A stretch of 64,000 nucleotides of DNA from Cucumis sativus (taxonomy: Eukaryota > Streptophyta > Magnoliopsida > Cucurbitales > Cucurbitaceae): the NCBI RefSeq assembly GCF_000004075.3, contig NC_026657.2:31280408-31344407 (forward strand). The letters run 5' to 3'. Positions 25,601-38,000 of this stretch are shown one piece after another. The position numbers and the translations under genes are program-made. How positions within the stretch are numbered: the stretch's first letter is position 1; each line of letters opens with the position of its first letter. The notes below the pieces were generated by a model. That model worked only from the letters and a program-made list of their open reading frames with translations, searched no databases and was not told where the DNA came from.

Positions 25601-26017
25601 GCACAGATCTCTTAAGTCACTGAAGTTGAATAGTTATAAAGCAAATATACACTAGGCAATAGTTCCAGAAGAATAATGTAATAACTTAAAACCAAATAGC
25701 AAGAATAGCTCAATGACATTAATCCAACCATATTTACAAACAGGAATTGGTGTTGATTGGAGTGAAGCTGGCAGTATGAAGCAAAATGATGGTAAAATTC
25801 ATGGACTAAAACAAAAGAACTGTTTGTGGTTACGTGATGAAAGAAATTACAAGAATAATAACTAATACATAATTGCTATTTACTACAAAACTCATCGATA
25901 ATGTTACATACAAGCCGTTTTTTTTCTTTTCCTTTGAAGCAGACTTTATCTAGACAGGAGCCACTATTAAGTACAAAAGAGAAGTTAGTGTCCCCTCTAT
26001 TCTACAATCTCACGCTA
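22629..26017. other. Spacer: Dof promoter, AT-rich DNA, and 3' flank of VIR
   Basis: The first 400 bases are the leader and promoter of the Dof gene (GAA run, G-box-like ACGTGGC, TA-rich stretch near 22970). The middle is AT-rich without recognisable content. The 82-codon ORF at 25122-25370 has no motif I recognise and lies in AT-rich DNA; I did not call it. The last few hundred bases should hold the 3' UTR of the VIR gene. Confidence 0.5.
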
Positions 26018-29000
26018 CTATCGATGACCCAATCTCTCCTGTAAATAAGAAAAGCATAAAAAGTTTAGTCACCAGAATCACCTACAAGTAATCTATTGGC
26101 CTAATAACAATTTCCTTTGTAGTTTTCTGTTTTCAAAATTTATTTTTGTTTCCTCTCCTTGGTGAGAACATTTGAATCGTTTTTTAAAGTGTGGATAGTA
26201 GTATTACATACAAATTTATGAGCTAAAACAGTGTTTATAAACTTGATTTTAAAAAACAAAATGGTTATCGAACAAACAAACAAGCATGGACCAGCACAGA
26301 TCAGTGACAAGCAGGCTACTACTACTGAATAACAGAGAAAAAGCCACAATAATACATTAAAGCAACAGAAATTTTTGTGCATGCCAATCTCAAATATTTG
26401 TTCAACCAATCAGTTTTAAAAATCAACGCATTAAATTACCTGAAGCATCTGCATCAATTTAGGGTGCTGTTCCAAAAGCTGACATAGTTTTTCCCGGTCA
26501 CTCAACAATGACTGCATACGAAAAGGAAAGCTCACTGATTAAAATCGAAAGGAGAGAACTTGGTGAAATAATTCTTGATGGGAAGTAACAAAGTTGGTTA
26601 CCTGGATTGCTTCTGGAGACTTGAAGTACTCATGCAATGACATTGCTGAATCCTGTTGTTGCTGAGATGTGGTTGCAGTATCCCCAAGCTGATGCATAGT
26701 TTGATGTTGAGGATGTTCAAATTGTTGCTGAGGAGGAGGATGTGACAACCCCACTGGCTGTGATTGGTAGAACTGAGGAGAAACTCTTGGCTGTTGTAGC
26801 ATTTGTAATTGATGCATTTGCATTTGAACCGAGCTTTGCATTGATACTGCCTGCTCTGGTTGTTGTGAAGCCATAATGGGTGGCCTAAGATGCTGAGGGG
26901 GCGGCTGAGGAGGTCGAGGAAGCTGTGGAGGTTGCAGGGGCTGTAACTGAGGCAGAGGATGTAGTGAAGGCATAGAAGATGGAGGAATAGCTAGATTTGG
27001 CAAAATATTTGACGTGTTTTCACTCTGTTGCTGAGTTGAAATCCCCCCATAAAGATTTCCAGGCATCGAAGGCCTACTAAATACCAGGTGTGGAAGTCCA
27101 GGCAGAGAATTAGAAGCTAGCATGACCCCAGGAGCAGATGCACCACCTAAACGTGTGTCCGATGAACTTGCAGTAGGGTTATGAGGAATCTCAGCCATCC
27201 CAACACTTTCCATGTTATAAACAGGAGTGCTTGGAAGAGAAATTTTACTTGATGATAAATTGTGTGGGCTGGACGAAAGAGGTGGCGGTGTTGGAGGAAG
27301 AGGCGGGGGTGGCCTGACAGATCCACTGGAAAATGATGTAGAACTGTTGTATCCAGATGGATAATCCGAAGGGACCTGCAAAAGAAAAATGAAGAAATAA
27401 GTTGCAGACAGTGACAACCAGCAAAGAAATATGCTAGAGCAGATTCAATTGGCACACAGTTTTCTTACATGGAATGTCGAAGAATATCGTTGTTGAGTAT
27501 CAGATACAAAGTTGCCAAATGGGGAAGACTGACTGGGAGCCAGATCAGATGGTTGAGATATTGCAGGTGTAACTGTTGGTGGTGGAGGCACCGGAGGTAG
27601 TGGTGGCTGACTTGGGAAAAACCTCTGCTGCTCATAGAATCCTTGAGATCCTATGGATGGTGGTGGTCCACTACCAAGATGCTGAGGACTATTTTTGAGG
27701 AAGTGATTCGGTGTATTTGCCCTAGGCTCAGGTAAGAACTTTGAAGGTGGAGTGGTTGCATTGTTATATGAAGAGTTAACTGCAGCGGAAGTATCAACCC
27801 CACCTGTACTTCTAACAGGAATAGCATTCTTCCCATCATCGGGATGCTCAAAGTACTTCTTACCAGAAGACACACTAGATTCACGAGCCAATGGAAATTC
27901 AGGACGCGACACAGACATCCTAGAAGAAAACTCACTTTGAGTATTTTCATCAACATTAGACACGGAAGGTCCACGCATGGGAGAAAAATGGCCCGTATCA
28001 TTACCATTACTTTCTGTCTCTTCAACAATTGAACGAGGAGAGCCTTGTTCAACCAACACGGGATCAGATTGCTGCAGACCATTCTCCAGATGAGGAAAGG
28101 GTAATTTGTCATCAGGATCTGAGTCCTCACCATCAAATACGATATCAATACCCTGAAGATCATCATCAAGGTCAGTCTTTAACTGCTTAGGTTTGCTTAA
28201 CTTCTCCAAGTCTGTGTCATTTGCAGGAACCCCACCCTTCACTTGAGATGCAGCCTCCCCAACCACAGGTGCAACAGGATTCTGGCGTTCCCTTTGCCTG
28301 GCCATAAACTCATCCACATGTATTGACGGAGGTCTCCCACTAGAAGATCCTACTCGTTGAATGGCAATTACATTAGAATTAATAGCCCCATCAACATTTC
28401 GTTCTCTTGCAACATAATCATCAACATGCATGGAAGGAGGCCTGCTGGTATTTGGTTTCCTCTGCCGAAAGGTATCCCTACGTGATGGAAGTGAAGGGGC
28501 AGTAGAAATGCCCGATCCACGTGAAAATGTGTTCTGGGACGAGATTTCAGCTGGGGAGTTCTCTCCTCTAGCACGCCTAGCTTGCCCATCCATTGTTGAC
28601 ATTTTTCTTTTTGCAGGAAGGGCATTCAGTCTATCAGGTAATGTTTCTGGACATTCCCACATAAACTTGTCCCCAAGACCTAGAAGAAGATTGTCATCTA
28701 CATTTCCTATGCTGTCATCAGCAAACTGGTATAGCTTCAGAGAATCTAACACGTTACTAGGTGTCAAAGAAGCATTGTCAGGTAGATTAACATCTTCAAC
28801 ATTAACTGAACCAGTAGGCTTCTCTAACAACAATGATAATGATTCTGCACTCTCTAAAACCTGCAATTCATGCCAAGGTCGACAACTTTAACTTTAAATT
28901 CAGAGTAAAATGAAGAGTGTGATTCTAAATATTTTGTACCTTATGCATAAAAGTCGGCATGTTGGAGTCTTCTGGATAATCACCAAGTCTCAGTTTTAAT

Positions 29001-32000
29001 TTAAAAACATCAATCATTTCTTGTATATAACCTATAACGTCTTTGGGGGAAGAATCATTTACACCATCTACAGCATCAGAAAAGCCAAAGAGAAATTTAA
29101 TTTCTCCAATCCTGTCCAAGACCAAACTACACAACAGCAAACAGTTAGCCAACCATTTACACAAGCCAAAGACACCAGAAATTTCCTCAGAAAAGGTCAA
29201 TTGGTTTCCAGAAAATAATCATATATTTCTGGATTTGAAACAAGTAAAATTTTTTCAAAGTTGCTAAACAGAATAACCATCTACAGAGAGAACGTAGAAG
29301 GAAAAAGATGCTTACTTTTGGGGGGTAAAACAATTTCAGTGTACTTCCATATATACTAAGCAGATTTCATGTTAAATACATAATGCTGAATAAAAGCTGA
29401 ATAACATAATCACAACTAAGCAGATTTTGTGTTTAAAAGCTGAATAACATAAACACAACAAGACCTTCCAAACATGTGTGACAAAACTGAAAATTCTGAT
29501 TCTGATTAACATAATACTTCACGCAGGCCCATAGGTAACTGATCTTCCAATTTCAAATGAATAGAACAATATCCTAGCCATATGGAAATTCCACAAAAAA
29601 TTCCAAACTCTTCAGAAAATAAATGGACAGGACACCAAATACCGGAAAGGCAAACCCTAGAACTATAAACAAGACTTGAGTTGAACTATCAAGAAGTCCA
29701 TGGTTACACGTGAAGAATTGCACATCTAATTTGATCTTGTTCCTAAGAATCTTAGATGAGGGAGAATCCCAAGAGAGAAACTGACTCCAACTACCATCTT
29801 GACAAATAAGTATTATAGATTTGACCAGCTATGCCTACTACCTCTCCCTCTTGACAACCCATGTTGTCATAGTAAAGTTTTCTGGCATCATTTGGTCCTC
29901 TAACCCACCACTACCAATACTTAGAAAAGTGACCCAGCAGCTCAAAGTTGAGAAGTGTTCATTTTCTCATGGGCATACACGTGTGTCCCAGCATTTATTT
30001 AGAAATTAACAAACATGCTTAGAGTATAGACAAAAAGAAATTTCAAAACCGTTAAATGATTGATATGAATTATGACTTCCATTTATACACACCAAACAGT
30101 AGCTCCAGAAGAAACCTAACCTTGATCCATCGAGGCAGAAACTTAGTGATCCCGAAGATAAAGCATCAACTGCCTGAATTGCATACGTTGGCATGTAATC
30201 ATTTGAATCGATTGATATTAATAACTTTTTCCAGCAACAGAGCAGAGGAGGATTCATCCTCCAACTTGATACGTTAAAAGTACAGTCACTACCCTTTTTA
30301 TGTCCTTGAGATCCACGCTCATCACCGTTAAAAATATCAATCAAAATAGATGCTAAAGCAGTTTTTCCTTCACTACAAGATCCCAAGGCTCTGAAAGCAG
30401 CAAGACAGGCAACTAATTCTTTTCCAACAGGGAGCACCTGAGAATCAGTACACGCTAGTTAATCTAAAATAGAAAGGAGGAAACACATTCTTCTACTTGA
30501 TGAAGCTTTTGATAAAACGAGAATACATGGAAAGTCAATCAACAAGAAGCACTTTATATAACATGATGAAACTCACGTTCAAAATTGAAGATTGGCATCT
30601 AACTTAATAACATTTCACTTCCCTTGTAAAATCAAAGAACAATTACCAATTGCATCAATCCATAGAGTAAATAAAAAGGGAGTTACAAACATGCCCTTCA
30701 ACTAAGGCAAATAGAATTTAGAGGTATTAACATATAACCTAAGCCTGAGACATCATGAAGTAGCAGCCAGAGCACATGGTCCTTAATATCCAATAGTGAC
30801 AGTTGACATAAAAAAATCAATAAATAAACCCCAAGCCTTGATTGATCAAAATTATGAGGAAATGATTGAATTCATCTTGTGACTAAATTCTGAAGCTCTC
30901 ATAATAGAAGGGGAAAAAGACCCATTACCAAATTACTTCAGAAAGGGACAATAATTTACCTGACAAAACACTAGGACACTGTGTAAAATCAATGAATAGT
31001 CTTCTGCACTTAACAATCCAAAATGACGCCTATAACGAAACAAAATCAGCAGATATTAGATTGTGAATTACCTATAGAAAAAAGTAATAAAGAAATGAAT
31101 AAAATTAATCAACATAAAAACAGTTTACTTACAGATTGTGTTTTCCAATGTGCTTAAGAGATGGTCTGGAGTAGCAAAGTAGTGAACATGACTTGAAAAC
31201 AGGGAGGCACCAGTTGAGTAAAGAAAAGCCACATTTAGTAGAAAATCTACACCCCGCAATCAGCTTTTCATCTGTATCTAAGTCATCTAAACATCTATGT
31301 GATACTTCAATTAGCAACTGGATAACATCCTCGTTCAACAATAGAGCCTGATTAAGAGGTAGTCAACGTAAGAAAATCTCTAACTGACACTTCAAACCTT
31401 TTTATTTCAAGAGAGCAAAAGGGTTACAACACTGCAATACCTTGGCACGAGGATGCTCTAGTAAGCTAGCAAAAAAATCAAGATACCTACATATCTGCAA
31501 AGAAAATGACAATGACACAATCAACGTTTACCAGGATAAACAGTTGGAATATTTGACTTTCAACAAGATCAAAATACCAAGATAAGATACATTGACTTCA
31601 ATAACCATTTAAGGTTAATAACTAAGAATCGAAATCCCAAAAAAGCTACAACTACTTTTTTATGATTACACAAACACACACTCACTTAACAAAACCACTG
31701 TCCCATAAAACATAAGAAATGGTCGAATAAAACTATGGAGAAAAAGTATTGCAAACATATTTGGGGACAGTTTCATTGTTATATTCATTCTTGAAAATTT
31801 TGAGTAAAGAATTTTTTTTTAAGAAAAAAATCATAAATATAATATATCTGACAAATTCCTAAATGAATTGCAGCTTATAAAACCAATCAACAAGAAATTC
31901 AAAACCAAAGGTCTAAAACACATGCCTAACTGAACGAATTCAATTTGTTATGCAATTTGTCATCCAAAGTTCTTCAATCTAATAATGAGCAACATCCATA

Positions 32001-35000
32001 AAGCTCATTTAGGTCAACAATGTATCACACAAACATGCACATGTATATGAATGTTTATTGTTTAATATCTGAATCTGCATGTGTCTAATATATTTATTTT
32101 TGTATCTGGTAGCAATGTTAACCTTCTCATTTGTAAGTATATAACATGTGCCCGACAAGTGCCAGTGTCCAATATACGTAAAAAAACAAGCATGGTAACC
32201 AAACTAAAGAGTGTTTGCTTCATATAGGGGTGGCCATTCAAATCACAAAAACCGAACCGTCTTCTAAAACCAAACCGAAAACTCAATTAAGCTGAAAATT
32301 TTGGTTCAGCCTCGTTTAAAGAAACTTGAAACAGAAGAGAAACCAAACCGAACTGTTTTTAACTACTGTATTTTTCTTTTATATATTTTTATATTCATAT
32401 ATTAAGAAAAAAAGAAAACCGAATTTAAAAGAAAACCACTTTTAATTTTAAAAAAAACGAATTTAAAAAACAAAACCGAATTTAAACCGAACCACTTTTA
32501 ATTTAAAGAATGAAATGGAATTTGAAACCAAACCAAACTGAATTAATTTTTTAGAAATACAAAATCGAATTTGAAACCGAACCGCATAAATACGGTTCGG
32601 TTCGGTTTGAACCAATAAATCGATTTAGTTCGGTTTTGCCCTCAAACCAAACTGTTTCAACCCCTACTTCATATATCTATTCTGATGAATCTAAATGCAA
32701 AGATAAGGATTAGAGACTATCGAGGAAATATAGAAGTTTTTACTTTGTAAGCATCTATGTCTGACAGAGAAGACAAATCAGAAACACGAGCACGGATCCA
32801 CGAGAATATTGGTCGCAGAAGAATAGAAGCACTGTCAGCTTTAAGACAACAAAGGCGAATTATAAATATCCGAAGCATATCTTGGATGACCACCAATGTC
32901 TGTTGACATGAAACATAAATAATAATCAAGAAAGCATTTTTGAAACATATACATGATAAGCACTTGAAATAGGAAAGAAACCACTGACCGAAATGGCATA
33001 ATGTTGGACAACTTGGGAAATTTTTTCAAGTTGTAGCGACAGTTGACCCAACAGTTTCTCTTGATGGCAAGGCTCCAAATACCAATTGACCACATCCTCC
33101 ATTTGAGGTCCCAATATTGTCTTGATACCAAGCTTTTTAACAGCACTCAACAAAGGCATACCATTCCTCCAAAGCCAGATTCCTTCATCAGGAAATAAAT
33201 CGTTCTAGCACCATAACAATGATAGATGAAGAGTGAGGAGACATAAAAGCGGCAAATGCAAATTTAAAACAATTGATGCTAACTAAAACTTTTTCTTGCA
33301 TAAAAAATCATTAAACAAAAACAAAATTAAATTAAATTATAAAAAATGACCTTTTTTTTGGATAAGAAACAAATATGTTACAGGGAACAAAATAAGAACA
33401 GCCTAAGGGCAAGGGACGAGGGGACCCTTCCCAAGAAAACTAGCAAATAACGGTCTTCCAATTGTTGAAAAGCATAGAAAGGCTACAATTACAAAAGTGT
33501 TCGGTGTAATTGGTACTCCACCAAGAAGCTGTGTGTTAAACAACAGTCCAAAAGGAATTAAAAGAATCATATTTATCATAAAAATTCTATTATTTCTCTC
33601 ATGCCAAATGCTCCACAAAAGAGATCGAGTGGCGCATCTCCACAGGATGTTCCCCTTCGGACGAACAGCAAATTAAAAAAATAAAAATGACTTTAAAACA
33701 AAATTCTAGCAGAACCAGCCTTTGCATCAGGTGATAAATCCAGAGAAGAGCTCTCATTTTTCCTCTGTATTTTCAATGGCAAAGCTCAACAATTCGACCT
33801 TTTTTTAGAGCATGTTATCTTCATTGAGGTGTAAATTGTATAAATTATTACTTAGTTGAAGCCCCTTCGTTTAGTTGGAGTGTTTTGGTGGGCTGGTTTT
33901 TTAGTATGCCCTTGTATTCTTCCATTTATTGGTTGTTGATTTCATTAAAAAATAAAATAAAATAACAAATGATGATGAAACATTGCTCTACCTCAACCCC
34001 TTTTTTAAAATTATGGAATCGGTCTTGTTCTTTTGGATGCAATTCCTTTTTTGTAGTTAGAATTGAAGAATTGGAAATTTTGATTCCATTACGAAGTGAA
34101 AATATCACCCAAAAAAAGCATCTAATGATGAACTTTTGTCATCTCAACAAAGCACACAACTACCAGGTCTACTATAAAAGGGTATTGATATCAACCAAGG
34201 ACAGATAACGAGGTCATAACAGTTAACTACTTCTGGATGTGCAAAGGCTGAAGTAGTTTCTAATGTACTAGCATGAATGAAAACACTACACCATAAAATA
34301 CTGATTAGCGTCTAAAAATGTTATTTCTATGGATACAAACACATTATTTATGAATCAGAAGGCTTGCTTACCAACAGACAAACCAAGCTGCAAGTTTCTT
34401 TTGGGCCCAAAACCTGTAAGGAGGTAGCTTGAACACTATCCAGGAGCGAGCTGAAAAGCCCAGGAGACCAGCCATATACAGGCCAACAAGCAAGTACAGA
34501 CACCAGTAGATGGCAGACAGCTCCAAAGCCAAGAGCAGAATTGGGAAATGAAGTGGATAAATCAAATGTACATGCAGCAAGTTTTGGACTGCAATGACAC
34601 AGGGTAAATCATGATTCCTGAGTGAAAAACTTCAGCCATCTGACAACAAGAAATTCTTTCGTACCTTACTTCTCGATGCAATCTTACAAGAGCATTCATT
34701 AATTTTGAATTCCTATGCTCCTCTTTAGCAACCTGCATATGATTGCAAATGAAAAAAATTAGTTCTAATGAAAGAGGATAAACAATACAGAATAACAAAG
34801 CATTAAATTAAATGCTTGCTCTATGGTATTATTTGGCTAGGGTGGTTCTTTAAAAAGATTGAGGTTCTGACAGCTTTTCCATATTTGATACACATGCAAA
34901 CATGCCATATATTATTCTGAAAATTGCATGTAATGTTTACAAATAAGGCTCCTTTACGACGCAGAAAAATAAAAGTGGCCAAAGTATTTGGACATGCGGG

Positions 35001-38000
35001 CGTGCAACACTATCAGAGATTAATCCAGTTTGAGGAAGTATCCCAGTATTCTTCATGTAAAATAATAATAATAATTCGGAGATATCAATCATATAAAAAT
35101 AAATTAATAGATAGATAGATAAAAACCAAGTACCGTTGCTCAGTAATTGTAAAATTTGAAACTCTGGCTAAACATTAAAACTAATAGAAATAAAATATAA
35201 ATAACCTGCAATGTTTGCAAGAGATTGAGAAGCAGCACCAAGCATGGTACCAAAAGATTGACCAGGCTTTGCTCTCGATTACGTTCCAAGAGTAAATCTG
35301 ATGTAGAATTGCATTCTGTGCCCTCATCGACCAGATAATCTGTTAAAAAGATAGCCAATCACAAAAAAGGATATTCATGATAAAGCAGACTGCGTAATTT
35401 GTTGGACGGTTATAACATGATTCATAAACAAATACAATTATAGAAGAAGATTACAATTGGCTACCACAGTGCATCTAAATACTAATGGCACTTGGCACCA
35501 AGGGGCTCCCAGTAGAAATACTGTCTGAAGAAGGCAGCTCAGCCAGCAATTGGCTTCCACTCATTCCTCTGTTATTATTTCCCATAAGAAGGTAAGAAAA
35601 ACCACCTGTCGATCTAACTTTCTATTAGAGGTGAGGGACGAGGGCATCCAACCATGTGAGATCAATCCCCACCAAAAATTGAGGTTGCCTACTCAGTCAA
35701 ATCAGTAAAGTCACGGCCTTTAGAGAGGACAAGCTGAAATCTTCCCCACTATCCTTAGAATTCCTTACTAAATACACATGTCCCTTACAACTTACAGCTA
35801 AATTTTCCAATATATTAACTGACAATTAACCTAATCAATCATGTCAGGAGGTGAAATTCCTTTTCTAACCCTTCCAACATAAGTACTAACAATCTTATTC
35901 AAATAAACTTAGTATTAACAATTGGGGGCCTTATATATAGCAACAAACCAAAAGCCGAAGTGTAAGCTTCTGGTGGTTAGCTTCTAGAAATAGATACAAT
36001 AGGCATAAGCATTCTGAACTACGAGACAACAAGCTTCTTGGCTTCATTTCAGTGCATAATATCAGATGTCTTTCCTCTCCAAGGCTCACAAAATTATTTC
36101 ATCTTATATACTTAAGTTTTGAAAGGCAAAGTGGTTTTTAAAAGAACAACTTGAATTTACCAATTACCAGAGCCATATTACATATGATCGATTTAAACAA
36201 CTAACCATAATTGTTTGAGCACCTCTCCATCATATATCGAGAGTCAACTAGTACTGCATAGATAACCGCTACTGCACCTTCGTCATACAGAGCAGCAGCA
36301 ACAGTCTACATCAAAAATAGCTTAGGCTCTTGACAAAGAAATTTCAAGCACAAGCTTAAAGAATTGTTTTTAAGAAAGTAATAAAATGATTATAAATAAA
36401 TAATAAAAAAGAAACATACTGAGTTCTCTGATATATATGCCAAAATCTGGAATGCAGTTGTCAGTTGTGCTATAGAAGGGTCACGAAGAGTAATTCCATC
36501 AAATGTCTTTTCGGAAATGGTTTTACCAAGATTGTCCATTACATTAACATCAGGTTCTGCAGTATTATCTAAATCTGTTAACTCTGACACTAAAGTATTA
36601 GCTAAATTTGAGTTAGCATCGCCTCCAGATGCTAATACAGCAGCATATCGTAGAAGACCAACAGCTCCACTCTTATGGAAAACAACACCAGCGTCTATCC
36701 ATTCCAACAATCGAGTGGGAGCATCTTTTCTATTAGACCCTGGAGGAGAAGAATGCAAAGCCTTGTAAAGCTCCATGGCATGCACAATCCAAGAACCAAG
36801 AGAAGATGCAGTGGAGTCAGTTACGATAACTTCAAAGATCTCAGCAGCAGCGTGAGATATTGCAAGATTAAGAGGCAAAGCACCTGAATAACACCAGAGG
36901 TGGGAGAAATAAACATTTCCAACAAAAGAAGTAAAGAAGTTGCAAAAACTACAAAAAACTACTGTTGCCCATAAAAATGAGATTACCACTATTCCTGCTT
37001 GCTGACTCTGGTTCTTTGACCAATCGTAAGGACTCAATCAAAATGACAATGGCCTGGAAAAAAATTGACAATTAAGCCACCTGTAAACTTTTGAAGTAAC
37101 CATAATTGTTGGTCTATTATATAGGTAATAATAATTGTTCGATTCACACAAAAATAAAGTAATAAATAAAATAGAGGCAAAGCAGTGAAAAATTATCGAT
37201 CAATCAATTGAGTTATTAGTGTGTACGAGTTAAAATGTCATTATAATTATCAAAGGAATACGAGTTATCAATTTATTGTTGGTGTCTAGTGAAGTTTGTA
37301 GAGTTTGATTTTATTAAAATTTAAATTATCTTCAGCTCCTTGGGGTGGCCTTCCAAAGTCTTCACAGTTGACTCATTGTCTAACCTTTTTTTGCTAAGAA
37401 ACAGACATGGGAATTGATGTTGCAAATTTACAATTGAAAACACGTAAAGGAAATACTCCCTAAAAATGTTTTTAAAAAAACCCACTACACAGAGCCAAAA
37501 AGTCCTGAAAATTTGAATCAAGACAATTCATGAGTATCTTCTGATATTTATTTTTACTGAAATTCAAATACTCGTCGTCAAGTTAGGAGGTTGTAGTATT
37601 AGTGTGTTTTTTTTCTTTTTGATATCCGTGAATGACTAGGCCAGCTTACGCACACTTCAACTAATCTCTCATGAGACAACTCACAACATTTGGGTGTCAA
37701 GGAAACTCTTAAGATATTAATTCTTAGGTAGGTGACCACCATGGATGAATCCATGACCTCTTAGCCATTTATTGAGGCAATGTCTACCTTTTTGCCACAA
37801 GGCTAATCCACAATGGTTTAGTATTACTGTGTTTTGGAGTTTATGTATGCAATTGGTTCTTATCATTGTAACTTTTTAGCTTTTCACTTAAAAGTAGAAA
37901 AGTTTTGTTTAATATAAATAAAACTAGGTTACGAAACATAAAAACTGTAAACTATCTACTTTAATTTCCTGAAATTTGAATGGCAGTCCTCCAACCGGCC

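Noticed and set aside
27651..28891. Long ORFs in other frames and on the plus strand over VIR exon 25 (up to 172 codons).
   Set aside because: Shadows of the 464-codon VIR exon; no independent motif.
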